From Pseudomonadota bacterium (GTDB lineage Bacteria > Desulfobacterota > Binatia > Binatales > Binataceae), in contig JAJPJA010000013.1 of NCBI GenBank assembly GCA_021324455.1, forward strand, positions 62,001-126,000: 64,000 nt of DNA, given 5' to 3'. Under the pieces are notes generated by a model. The model searched no databases. It was not told the origin of the DNA and was given only the letters and a program-made list of their open reading frames with translations. The position numbers were made by a program, and so were the translations under genes. This document shows, piece by piece, positions 8,551-17,067 of the stretch; position 1 is the first letter of the stretch, and every line of letters begins with the position of its first letter.

Positions 8551-10080
8551 ATGCCGCCAACAGGCAAAGTCTATCTGACCGGCGCCGGCCCGGGTGCGGT
8601 GGATCTCATCACCGTCCGCGCCGCCGATATCCTCGCCCGCGCCGGCGTCGTCATCTATGACCATCTGGTCAACGAAGCGCTGCTCAACCTTGCGCCGCCC
8701 ACGGCGCAGCTCATCTACGCCGGCAAGCGCGGCGGCGGCGAGCGCGCGCTGGACCAGGACGCCATCAACCGGCTGATGATCGAGCATGCCCGCGCCGGCC
8801 GCGACGTGGTGCGGCTCAAAGGCGGCGACCCGTTCATCTTCGGACGCGGCGGCGAAGAGGCGGCGGCGCTGGCGCAGGCACAAATCGATTTCGAGGTGAT
8901 CCCCGGCATTACTTCGGCGATCGCCGTGCCGGCTTATGCCGGAATCCCGCTGACGCATCGCGACTACGGCTCCTTCGTCGCCTTCGTCACCGGCCATGAG
9001 GATGAAGCGCGCGGCTCTACCGGTGTGCCGTGGAACGAACTGGCCCGCGCCGCGCGTCACCGCGGCACGCTGGTCCTGCTGATGGCAACGGCGCATCTCG
9101 ACAGTATCGCCGCGCGCCTGATCGCCGAAGGGATGGCGCCGGACACGCCCGCGGCCGCCATCGCGGAGGGCACGCTGGCGTCGCAGCGCACGGTCAGAGC
9201 GGCTTTGGCCACCATCGCGCAGGCGGCGATCGACGCGCGCATCACCGCACCCGCAATCATCGTGATCGGACACGCCGCTGGGCTGGATCAACTGGGATGG
9301 TTTGAGCGGCGCCCGCTGTTCGGCAGGCGCATCATCATCACCCGCGCGCGCGAGACCGCGGGTGCCTTCGCGCGCGCGCTGCGCGATCTGGGCGCCGACG
9401 CGATCGAGCTGCCGGCCATCGAAACCGCCGCGCCCGACAGCTACGCCGACTTGGATCGGGCAATCGCGCAACTGGGAACATATGACTGGCTCATCTTCAC
9501 CGCCGCGACCGGCGTGGACGCGATGATGGCGCGGCTCGCCGACCGCGGGCATGACGTGCGGGAGATGGCCGGCGCGAATATCGCCGCGATTGGACCGGCG
9601 ACTGCCGCCCGCCTGCGCCGCTACGGACTGCGCGCCGCCGCGGTTCCCAACGAATATCGCGCCGAAGCGATCGTCGATGCGATCGGAACCGATCGCATCC
9701 GCGGCGCGCGCATCCTGATCCCGCGCGCCCAGCTCGCACGCGAGGTGCTGATCGATATGCTGCACGAGGCGGGCGCGGCGGCGGTCGACGTCGCCGCCGC
9801 CTACCAGACCATCAGGCCGCGTTCGGCGGCGGTCGACGCGGTCAAGCGGATGCTGGCGCGCGGCGAAATCGATATCGTTGCGTTCACCAGTTCCAGCACG
9901 GTGGCTAACTTCTGCGCGATGGTCGGTGAAGACGCGGCGCGCGGACTCGCCGCCGCCGTAATCGGACCGATCACCGCCGCGACCGCCCGCGCGCACGGGT
10001 TGAACGTGGTGGTGCAGCCGAAGTCCTACACCGTCGACGCGCTGTGCGACGCGATTCGAAATCACTTCTCACGCTTCTGA
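8551..10080 (+). CDS. cobA-hemD: Uroporphyrinogen-III C-methyltransferase / uroporphyrinogen-III synthase fusion
   Basis: Bifunctional protein of 509 aa. Residues 1 to about 245 are SUMT (YLTGAGPGAVDLITVRA, VVRLKGGDPFIFGRGGEE, EVIPGITSAIAVPAYAGIPLTHR), which methylates uroporphyrinogen III toward precorrin-2. From about residue 257 (GRRIIITRARETAGAFARAL) to the end is HemD, which cyclises hydroxymethylbilane. The fusion is common in Firmicutes and delta-proteobacteria-like lineages. Together with the CysG-N protein at 4677 it supplies the siroheme branch; hemC directly upstream supplies its substrate. Confidence 0.96.
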   Translation: MPPTGKVYLTGAGPGAVDLITVRAADILARAGVVIYDHLVNEALLNLAPPTAQLIYAGKRGGGERALDQDAINRLMIEHARAGRDVVRLKGGDPFIFGRGGEEAAALAQAQIDFEVIPGITSAIAVPAYAGIPLTHRDYGSFVAFVTGHEDEARGSTGVPWNELARAARHRGTLVLLMATAHLDSIAARLIAEGMAPDTPAAAIAEGTLASQRTVRAALATIAQAAIDARITAPAIIVIGHAAGLDQLGWFERRPLFGRRIIITRARETAGAFARALRDLGADAIELPAIETAAPDSYADLDRAIAQLGTYDWLIFTAATGVDAMMARLADRGHDVREMAGANIAAIGPATAARLRRYGLRAAAVPNEYRAEAIVDAIGTDRIRGARILIPRAQLAREVLIDMLHEAGAAAVDVAAAYQTIRPRSAAVDAVKRMLARGEIDIVAFTSSSTVANFCAMVGEDAARGLAAAVIGPITAATARAHGLNVVVQPKSYTVDALCDAIRNHFSRF

Positions 10081-10086
10081 CGGCCT

Positions 10087-10107
10087 CCCGCTGCATTCGG
10101 GTTTTTT
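10087..10107 (+). terminator. Candidate terminator of the hem operon
   Basis: A short CCCG/CGGG stem (10087-10090 and 10098-10101) is followed immediately by six T. It starts 7 bases after the cobA-hemD stop. The stem is short, so confidence is moderate. Confidence 0.5.
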
Positions 10108-10238
10108 CCCAATCGGTTTTCTGCCCAGGGCAACGGGGGTTTCTGTCCGCCGCGGTTCAGTCTCGACCCGCGCTATGGCGGGCAATCGCGGGCGCGCCCC
10201 AGAGGACAAAATCTCCGGCGGGTAAGAAAGCGGCCGCC

Positions 10239-10880
10239 TCAGAGCACCATCGCGATGACGACGATCAGAGCGCCCAGCACTCCGGCGGCGATGCCCGCGT
10301 ACCAGAACCGCGGACCCTTGGTCAGCACCGCGATCGAGCACAGCACCAGCGCCAGTTCGGTGGCGAGTTCCGCCAGGTCCAGCCGTTCGGCGCGATGATG
10401 CGCCTGGATGCTGCTTCTGAGGGCCTGCGCCGATTTCGCCTCGGTATGCAAAGCCTGCGTCACCAGTTGCTCGGCGCTGGCTTTGAGTTGCGGGAGTTCG
10501 ACGCCCTCGTACTTGCGCACCTCGGCGCCCCATCGTTCCTGCAGCTCCAGGCTTTTGCTCTGCCCGGTCAGCGGCTCTTTTGACAACGCGTCAAGCAGGC
10601 CGAGAAACCCCTGGTATTCAGCGCTGCGGATGTTCTTGGCCTGGTAATAGGCCCATTGGTCGGAGGCGCGGGTATGGTAGATGTTGGCTTCCGTGCGCAG
10701 GCTGTTCGCCTCGACCTGCAACCGCAACGTTTCGCTGTCCGCGCGATGGCTCAGCAGGGTGATCACGGCGAGCACCGCGGCGATGATCACCATCGTCATC
10801 GCGACCTGCCGATCGAACGCGGTCAGCTTGCCCTCCTGCTCGCGCTCTTCGACGATTTTGGTCAGTTCTTCCGCTTCCAT
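10239..10880 (-). CDS. DUF4337-like membrane protein (213 aa)
   Basis: Cytoplasmic N-terminus (MEAEELTKIVEEREQEGK), one transmembrane segment (about residues 27-46), a long alpha-helical Gln/Ala-rich middle with coiled-coil character, and two C-terminal membrane segments. This layout matches the DUF4337 family, of unknown function. GTG/ATG candidates further upstream exist, but ATG 10880 follows an AGGCAGGGA and gives the expected N-terminus. Convergent with the hem operon and divergent from the hydrolase at 11072. Confidence 0.75.
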   Translation of the reverse strand: MEAEELTKIVEEREQEGKLTAFDRQVAMTMVIIAAVLAVITLLSHRADSETLRLQVEANSLRTEANIYHTRASDQWAYYQAKNIRSAEYQGFLGLLDALSKEPLTGQSKSLELQERWGAEVRKYEGVELPQLKASAEQLVTQALHTEAKSAQALRSSIQAHHRAERLDLAELATELALVLCSIAVLTKGPRFWYAGIAAGVLGALIVVIAMVL

Positions 10881-11071
10881 GTCCCTGCCTCTGCTGCGAT
10901 TGCGGCGCGACAGACAAATATCATTGCGGGCCATGCGCGGTACATCCGGGCGGCGCTTTCGCGCTCTTGTGTCTGCGCGGGGCTTGTCGTTTAATCGGGC
11001 CAGCTTGACCGCTCAGAGCCGCGTTCGCCGCGCCTGGGACGGGAATCGAATCAAAGCGCCAGGAGAATCTT

Positions 11072-11857
11072 TTGACGGCTGTTATAGAGGAAACGATCAA
11101 GGCTGCGGGCGCCGACTTGGCCGTGGTCAGAGGCGGCAGCGGCAAACCGCTGCTCATCCTGCACGACGAATTGGGCTACACCGGTTGGATGACCTGGAAC
11201 GAGGAGTTGGCGCTGGACCACACTCTGCTGATTCCGCTCCAGCCCGGTTTCAGCCAAACTCCCAGACTGACCTGGGTGCGCACTTACCGCGATCTGGCCG
11301 GTTATTATTCGCAGGTGGTGCGCGAGATGAAACTCGATCCGGTGGACGTGATCGGATTTTCCGCCGGCGGCTTTATCGCCGCCGAGATGATGGCGGCCGA
11401 TCCGAAAATCTTCGCTCACGCGGTGCTGGTCGCGCCGATGGGCGTCAAGCCCGAGCAGGGCGAGATTCTCGACATCTTTCCGCTCTCGATCCGCAACCAT
11501 CTGCGCGCCACCGTGGCCGACCCCGAAGGCACTCCCGAGTTCGGCAAAATCTACGGCGGTGAGCTGACGCCGGAGCAGTTCGAGGCGTTTGAAGACGCCC
11601 GCTCCGAAACCTCGCGCCTGGGATGGGAACCCTACATGCACAATCCCAGCCTGCCCCATCTGCTGCGCGGCAATAACACGCCCACGCTGCTGGTCTGGGG
11701 CAACCGGGATCGAGTCGTTCCGCGCGGATGTATCGAGGCGTATCGCAAGGTGCTGGGCAAAGCGCAGGTCGCAGAGATCGACGGCGCCGGGCATCGCCCG
11801 GAAATCGAACGGCCGCTGGACTTCGTCAAAATCGTCGGCAAGTTTCTGGCTTCCTGA
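11072..11857 (+). CDS. Alpha/beta hydrolase (261 aa)
   Basis: Alpha/beta-hydrolase fold with nucleophile elbow GFSAGG (Ser about residue 94), oxyanion-side LLILHDELGY, a strand-7 TLLVWGNRDRVVP containing the acid, and the terminal GAGHRPEIERP histidine. Probable esterase, C-C hydrolase or dienelactone-type hydrolase. The TTG start is chosen because AGGAG (11061-11065) lies 6 bases upstream. It reads into the LLM gene 22 bases downstream and is probably in one catabolic operon with it. Confidence 0.87.
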   Translation: MTAVIEETIKAAGADLAVVRGGSGKPLLILHDELGYTGWMTWNEELALDHTLLIPLQPGFSQTPRLTWVRTYRDLAGYYSQVVREMKLDPVDVIGFSAGGFIAAEMMAADPKIFAHAVLVAPMGVKPEQGEILDIFPLSIRNHLRATVADPEGTPEFGKIYGGELTPEQFEAFEDARSETSRLGWEPYMHNPSLPHLLRGNNTPTLLVWGNRDRVVPRGCIEAYRKVLGKAQVAEIDGAGHRPEIERPLDFVKIVGKFLAS

Positions 11858-11879
11858 ACGCCGGCACAGGAGAGATCTT

Positions 11880-13238
11880 ATGCTGATAGGCTACTTCACC
11901 GAACGTCCTTACCGATCCGTTCCCGAAGAGGAAGTATTCAAGAACAGATCCTTCTTCGGTCTCTCCAACAAGTTCTTCGACCCGGTAAAGGGCTCCGAGG
12001 ACTATCGCTATTACATCGAGGAGTACCGCTACGCCGAGGAACTGGGCTTCGACCTCGTCGCCCTCAACGAGCATCACGGCAATCCCTTCTGTCTGGGCAG
12101 CGTGATGAATGTCGAGGCCGCGGTGCTCGCGTACGCCACCCGGCGGGTGCGTATCGTGCTTATCGGCAATCCGCTGCCGGTCCTGAAGCATCCGCTGCGG
12201 ATGGCGGAAGAACTGGCCGAGATCGACCTCATCTCGCAAGGGCGGCTGGTTACCGGATGGGTGCGCGGCGCGGGCAGCGAGCAGTTCTTCAACAACGCCA
12301 ATCCGGCCTACAATCGCGAGCTGTTCAACGAGGCTCACGACTTCATCGTCCAGGCCTGGACCAAACCCGGCCCCTGGCGCTACGAGGGCGAGCATTTCCA
12401 CTATCGCCACGTCAATCCGTGGGCGCTGCCGTATCAGAAACCGCATCCGCCGATCTGGATCCCCGGAATCCTGAGCCCGGAAACTGTCAGGTGGTGCGCC
12501 GAGCATCGCTACCCCTACATCGGACTGGGCACCGAACTGGGCCCGACCTGCGATTTGTGGGACATCTACGCCGAAGAGGCGGCCAGGTACGGTTATCAGG
12601 CGGGCACCGAAAACTTCGGCTACCTGCTGCCAACCGTCGTCGGCGAGACCGACGAGCAGGCGCAGGAGGTCGCCAAAAACTTCATCTTCGGCGGCGGTCA
12701 GAACGCCTTCGCCCTGCCGGAGTACGCGATGCCGTCGGGGTATAACAGCAAGAGCGCCATCCGGATGCTGGCCAAGCAGCCTACCGGCACCTGGCTCGGC
12801 GTCAGCGGCGACAACCTGCAGCGGCTGTCCAAGGACGAAGCGCGCGGCGCCGCCGATTATACGGAGGTCAAAAAGAAGCTCGCGGCGGGCCTCGAGCGAA
12901 TCGAGGGCCGGCTGCAACTGATTGCCGGCAGCCCGAAGACCGTGCTGGAAAAGGTCAAGACCGTCCTGCGCGTGCTGCGTCCCGGCGTGTTCATCATGTT
13001 CAATGTCCAGGGCGCCGCCAGCAACGAGCAGCGCATGGGCAATATGCGTCTGTTCGCACAGGAAGTGATGCCGGGGCTGCGCGAGTACGGCAAGGAAATC
13101 GGCCTGCTCGACGCGTTCCAGAAAGCCCCCGGCTCGACTAAACTGGAAGCGGGCGCGAAGCGGGCCCCGGTAAACAATCGCGAGGTGCTTTACGATCTGG
13201 GGCTGTACAAGCGCCCCGAACAGCGCGCGCAGGCATAG
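11880..13238 (+). CDS. LLM-class flavin-dependent oxidoreductase (452 aa)
   Basis: Luciferase-like flavoprotein: MLIGYFTERPYRSVPEEEV, ALNEHHGNPFCLGSVMN, IVLIGNPLPVLKHPLRMAEE, GRLVTGWVRGAGSEQF and KPHPPIWIPGILS are visible. It belongs with the longer LLM subfamily that also contains the protein at 715-1941. AGGAGAG lies 7 bases before ATG 11880. Co-oriented with an upstream alpha/beta hydrolase and a downstream NTF2-like protein and P450, suggesting oxidative breakdown of a xenobiotic or natural product. Confidence 0.87.
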   Translation: MLIGYFTERPYRSVPEEEVFKNRSFFGLSNKFFDPVKGSEDYRYYIEEYRYAEELGFDLVALNEHHGNPFCLGSVMNVEAAVLAYATRRVRIVLIGNPLPVLKHPLRMAEELAEIDLISQGRLVTGWVRGAGSEQFFNNANPAYNRELFNEAHDFIVQAWTKPGPWRYEGEHFHYRHVNPWALPYQKPHPPIWIPGILSPETVRWCAEHRYPYIGLGTELGPTCDLWDIYAEEAARYGYQAGTENFGYLLPTVVGETDEQAQEVAKNFIFGGGQNAFALPEYAMPSGYNSKSAIRMLAKQPTGTWLGVSGDNLQRLSKDEARGAADYTEVKKKLAAGLERIEGRLQLIAGSPKTVLEKVKTVLRVLRPGVFIMFNVQGAASNEQRMGNMRLFAQEVMPGLREYGKEIGLLDAFQKAPGSTKLEAGAKRAPVNNREVLYDLGLYKRPEQRAQA

Positions 13239-13331
13239 ACCGGCGGAAGGGTACGCGTTCCCGCCATCGGCTTTGCCTCAATGGCGGGCGCGCCCTGTCG
13301 TCCCAACAGTCTCATCGGGAAGGAGACTCAA

Positions 13332-13883
13332 ATGCCCATAATCGATCCATACCGGACCTGGCTGACGCTGGCCGAACGGCTCAAGACCGAACCCAATCCG
13401 CTCCATCGCCGCCAACTGGAGCAGATCATCAAGCACATGAAGGGCGAGGCCGCGGGCGATATCGACGAGATCCTTACCACCGTTTCTCCCACGGCCAGCT
13501 ACGTCTCGTATGACGCTGTGGGCGGCCCGCGCATATACCAGGGCCACGAGGAGATCCGCCAGTTCTACAACCAGATGTTCGCCGCGGTGTCGGTAAACCT
13601 GGAGTTCTTTGTCGAGCGGCTGGTGGTGGACGATTATTGCGTCGTGACCGAGGGCGCGAACAAAAGTGCGATGAAGGGATCGGTGCTGACCGCGATGGGA
13701 ATCGAAGCCGATCCCGACGCCTTCTATCTGACCGAGGGCCGCACGCTGGTGGTATGGCCGTTCGACCGGGACCTGATGATCCTGGGCGAATACATCTATC
13801 AGGGGTTCGGCACCGCTCCGGCGGATGCGGCCCGGCGCAAGCTTCTTGCGGAAGAAATCGGCACTTACGAGCAGGCGGTTTAG
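13332..13883 (+). CDS. SnoaL/NTF2-like protein (183 aa)
   Basis: An alpha-plus-beta cone fold protein of the nuclear-transport-factor-2 superfamily, judged from the helical N-terminus and the GHEEIRQFYNQMFAAV followed by alternating strands. Members are isomerases, hydratases, or non-catalytic partners in catabolic clusters. AAGGAG (13319-13324) sets ATG 13332. It lies between the LLM gene and the P450 on the same strand. No catalytic residue assignment is possible. Confidence 0.72.
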   Translation: MPIIDPYRTWLTLAERLKTEPNPLHRRQLEQIIKHMKGEAAGDIDEILTTVSPTASYVSYDAVGGPRIYQGHEEIRQFYNQMFAAVSVNLEFFVERLVVDDYCVVTEGANKSAMKGSVLTAMGIEADPDAFYLTEGRTLVVWPFDRDLMILGEYIYQGFGTAPADAARRKLLAEEIGTYEQAV

Positions 13884-13904
13884 CGCGCGCCGCAAACAGG
13901 TCAA

Positions 13905-15122
13905 ATGAGCATCCAAACAATAGCGGCGCACAGCGTCGATCTCGATCTGAGATTCAAATTCGACTTCTCGGATCCCGCCGTATGCGCCGATCCATTTCCT
14001 TATTACCGGGCTCTGCTGGCTACCGGACCCGTGATGGTGCAGCGGCAGATTCCGTGGGCGGTGGTGTCGCGCTACGACGACGTGGTCAAAGTACTGCGCG
14101 ACCACCAGGGCTACTCCAGCGTCAATCCGCTCCTGCCCGGCACCGAAGTTTACGACGCGTTTCATGAAATTCCGGTGATGACGTTTTCCGACGAACCCGA
14201 CCATGCGCGGCTACGGCGGGTGGCGGCGCCCTCGCTGGCGGTGCGCCGGATGGAAAACATGGCGCCGGAGTTTGTCCACCTGGTCGACGAAATCCTGGAT
14301 GACTATTGGCAGGGCAGGCGCGAGGTCGACGCGGTGGCCTACCTGGCGCAGGAGGTCCCCATCCGCGCCTTCGGCTATTTGCTGGGGATTCCGAAATCCG
14401 AAAATGAAACCCTGCGCGCGCTCGGCGTCGGCAAGCCCAGAGAGGACGGCGCCTTCACCTTTTACGATCCCAATTTCATGCAGTCGCGCGCCGAGTTCAT
14501 CCACAAGCTGGTCCAGATGCGCAAGGGCGAGAGCGGCGGACAGGATTTGATCAGCCTGGCCATCGCGGCCCATCAGCGCGACGAAAAGATCAACGACCTG
14601 GAACTGTTCGGAATGGTGATGGTGCTGGTTACGGGCGGCATCGGCACCACCGCCGACCTGATCAGCGGGGCGCTGTACCAGATGCTGCGGCGGCCCGAAC
14701 TGTACCAGGAAATTCGCGCCGATCATTCGCTGGTGGCGCCGCTGCTGGAAGAAACGCTGCGCTACGACGGCCCCATCCACACCCTGTTCCGGGTCACGAC
14801 CAAAGAGGTGGAAGTGGGCGGACTCACAATCCCCGGGCGGACGCCGGTATGCGTAGTCAACGGCGCCGCCGATCGCGACCCGCGCAAGTTTCCCAATCCC
14901 GACCAATTCGACATCAGGCGCGACAATGGCGACCATCTGGGGTTCGGCGAGGGAATTCATTTCTGCGTCGGCGCGGCTCCGGCGCGGGTGGAAGCTCGCG
15001 TCGCGCTGCAAAGAGTGCTGGAACGTTTCCCGCGCATCCGCATCGCGGAGGGCTGGACTCCCAAATACAACGGCAACGCCTTCGGCCGCGGCCTCAAGAC
15101 CCTGCCGCTGATCCTGGAGTGA
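13905..15122 (+). CDS. Cytochrome P450 (405 aa)
   Basis: Soluble bacterial-type P450. The haem loop HLGFGEGIHFCVGAAPAR carries the axial ligand C354; the K-helix E283-T-L-R286 and the RDPRKFPNPDQFD segment are present. The I-helix oxygen-activation motif reads GGIGTT (residues 244-249): the usual acid before the Thr pair is glycine (G247), while T248-T249 are kept. Electron supply may come from the 3-Cys ferredoxin at 16291-16515. It starts 22 bases after the NTF2-like gene. Substrate unknown. Confidence 0.93.
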   Translation: MSIQTIAAHSVDLDLRFKFDFSDPAVCADPFPYYRALLATGPVMVQRQIPWAVVSRYDDVVKVLRDHQGYSSVNPLLPGTEVYDAFHEIPVMTFSDEPDHARLRRVAAPSLAVRRMENMAPEFVHLVDEILDDYWQGRREVDAVAYLAQEVPIRAFGYLLGIPKSENETLRALGVGKPREDGAFTFYDPNFMQSRAEFIHKLVQMRKGESGGQDLISLAIAAHQRDEKINDLELFGMVMVLVTGGIGTTADLISGALYQMLRRPELYQEIRADHSLVAPLLEETLRYDGPIHTLFRVTTKEVEVGGLTIPGRTPVCVVNGAADRDPRKFPNPDQFDIRRDNGDHLGFGEGIHFCVGAAPARVEARVALQRVLERFPRIRIAEGWTPKYNGNAFGRGLKTLPLILE

Positions 15123-15290
15123 CGCCCACTTAAGGAAGTCTTCCCTGAAAGGGAGGGCATTGCGCGGGCGTTTTCTTCGCTGCGGGCGCATCCATTCAAA
15201 AATTCGGCGGCCCGGGTTGTGGAAGTCGAGCCGATTACCGCTTTCACCTTGATGCTCGTACGCGGGTAAGATCGGGGCAGAGGGAGATCG

Positions 15291-16280
15291 ATGGCCAGGA
15301 CTATCATTATGGGCGACCCGCAATTTTTTTCGGTGCGCGGAGGCGCCAATCCTCACACCCGCAACGCCCTGGGCCTCAAGAAAAAAGTCGATCCGGAACT
15401 GGCGCGCCAACAGTGGCATGCGATGGCCCGCGCGCTGCTCGCGCATGGCGCCGAGGTTTTCGTGGTCGAAGCCCGGCGCGAATTGCCGGGCCTGGTCTAT
15501 CCCGCCAACGCCGGGTTTCTGTATCCGCTGGAAGGATGCGCCGCGGCCGCTAAAACCTTCCATCTCGCCAACCTGCTGCCGACCCGCGCGGCGGAGCGCG
15601 AAGTGTATCGGCCGTTTATCGAATCGCTGGGCTTCAAAACCAGCCCAATCAGGCATCGGTTCGAAGGCGAGGCGGATTTCTTTCCCGCCGGCCGCTTCAT
15701 GCTGTTTACCTACGGCAAGGTCGAACGCCAGCGTTTCGTGCCGGCTTTCGCACTACCGCCGTGGCGGCGCATCTATGGACTGCGTTCGGAGGCGGAAACC
15801 ATCGAGGAATTGCGCCCGATCGTGCCCGACCGTGAGATTGTAGCGCTGGAGTTGATCCTGGAAGCGCACTATCACGGCGACACGGTGCTGTGTTCGTTCG
15901 GCCCGCAGCGCGAATTTCTGCTCGCATACATGGACGGCCTGAGCCCGCCTTCGCGCGATCGCCTGCGCGACGCGTTCGGCGGCGGCCTGATCGAACTGAG
16001 CCCGGCCGACGCCGCCCTGTACGCGGCCAACTCGTTTCAGATCCGCAATGAGGGCCGGCATTACCTGTTCATGCCCGAGGGTATCAGCGCGCAACTGGAG
16101 GGCGCGGTGCGCGAGCGCGGCGTCGAACCGGTAAAGATCAACGTCAGCGAGTTCATGGCCAAGGGCGGCGGCTCGATCAAATGCATGATCCTCGACCTGG
16201 GCCCGGCCAGCGAGCAGCCGGTAAATGGCGATTCAGCCGCGTTTCGCGCCCGCCGCAGTTACAAGCGGCTGTTCGGCTGA
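15291..16280 (+). CDS. Dimethylarginine dimethylaminohydrolase / amidinotransferase-fold protein (329 aa)
   Basis: Guanidine-modifying enzyme superfamily (DDAH, arginine deiminase, amidinotransferase). Diagnostic segments are FEGEADFFPAGRF (acidic substrate site), the HYHGDTVLCSFG histidine region and the C-terminal GGGSIKCMILDLG with catalytic C298. Expected chemistry is hydrolysis of a guanidino group through a thiol-amidine intermediate. Some members act in ornithine or arginine metabolism; the exact substrate is not resolvable. Cytosolic. Preceded by a weak AGGGAGA. Ends 11 bases before the convergent ferredoxin gene. Confidence 0.85.
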   Translation: MARTIIMGDPQFFSVRGGANPHTRNALGLKKKVDPELARQQWHAMARALLAHGAEVFVVEARRELPGLVYPANAGFLYPLEGCAAAAKTFHLANLLPTRAAEREVYRPFIESLGFKTSPIRHRFEGEADFFPAGRFMLFTYGKVERQRFVPAFALPPWRRIYGLRSEAETIEELRPIVPDREIVALELILEAHYHGDTVLCSFGPQREFLLAYMDGLSPPSRDRLRDAFGGGLIELSPADAALYAANSFQIRNEGRHYLFMPEGISAQLEGAVRERGVEPVKINVSEFMAKGGGSIKCMILDLGPASEQPVNGDSAAFRARRSYKRLFG

Positions 16281-16290
16281 ATGGCGCAGC

Positions 16291-16515
16291 CTAAGGCCGG
16301 GGCGGCGGGAACAACTGCTGCCCGGCTTCGTCCACCACGGTAATCGCCTTGACCGGGCAGCTGCGCGCCGCCGACACGATCACGCGGTCGTCGGAGCCGG
16401 CGGCGTCGATCACTTCGGACTTGCCCTTGTCGTCGAACGCGAACACCTTGGGCGCGGTCTCCACACAATCGCCGCTGCCGATGCATTTGGCCTTGTTCAC
16501 TGTCACCTTGACCAT
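16291..16515 (-). CDS. 3-Cys ferredoxin, P450-partner type (74 aa)
   Basis: Small ferredoxin with C11-x5-C17 and C53 in RSCPVKAI, lacking a fourth cluster cysteine. This is the pattern of [3Fe-4S] ferredoxins that serve actinobacterial-type P450s. The start is the Met of MVKVTVNKAKCIGSGDC; GGAGA lies about 8 bases upstream. The likely partner is the P450 1.2 kb away. Longer frames upstream overlap the divergent acpS leader and are not credible. Confidence 0.9.
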   Translation of the reverse strand: MVKVTVNKAKCIGSGDCVETAPKVFAFDDKGKSEVIDAAGSDDRVIVSAARSCPVKAITVVDEAGQQLFPPPRP

Positions 16516-16614
16516 TAAAAAAATCTCCGGCTTCCTTTTGGGTCGGTGGCTGATATCATGCGGCAGACCGGCGCGAGGAGCAAACGGCGGCGCCGGGCGC
16601 TCGTTGTTGCGCAG

Positions 16615-17004
16615 ATGATAATCGGCACCGGTATCGACCTGATCGAGGTCGAACGCGTCAGGCAGGCGCTGGAGCGTGCGAAAACCGGCGCGCGTTTCCG
16701 CGCGCGCGTCTTCACTCCGGCCGAAATCGCCTACTGCGAATCGCGCGGACGCGTACGCTATCAAAGCTACGCCGGACGCTTCGCCGCCAAAGAGGCGGCG
16801 ATGAAGGCGCTGGGCACTGGATGGAACCGCCATGTCGGATGGCGCGATATCGAGGTGCTGAGAACGCGCGGACGCCCGCCCACTATCAAGCTATGGGGCA
16901 AGGCGGCGGAGTTTGCCGCGCGGCGCGGCGTAGCGGGCTTTCAGTTGAGCATCAGCCACAGCGCGCAGCACGCCATCGCGCACGTAATCGCGGAGAGCGG
17001 ATAG
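16615..17004 (+). CDS. acpS: Holo-[acyl-carrier-protein] synthase
   Basis: Transfers 4'-phosphopantetheine from CoA to apo-ACP. MIIGTGIDLIEVERVRQ supplies the Mg-binding Asp, RFAAKEAAMKALG the conserved Glu/Lys helix, and SISHSAQHAIAHVIAE the C-terminal core. Length 129 aa is standard. ATG 16615 gives the canonical N-terminus; the ORF could extend 23 codons upstream, but that extension is basic and family-atypical. Divergent from the ferredoxin gene. Confidence 0.95.
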   Translation: MIIGTGIDLIEVERVRQALERAKTGARFRARVFTPAEIAYCESRGRVRYQSYAGRFAAKEAAMKALGTGWNRHVGWRDIEVLRTRGRPPTIKLWGKAAEFAARRGVAGFQLSISHSAQHAIAHVIAESG

Positions 17005-17067
17005 CCGCCGCACGCCGTCTCCTTGCGGTTCGCACGGGATTGCAAAGGCCCGCCCTTCTTTCAGGAA

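Noticed and set aside
8494-10065. 523-aa minus-strand ORF opposite cobA-hemD
   Set aside because: It is a low-complexity Arg/Gly-rich shadow of the well-supported fusion gene.
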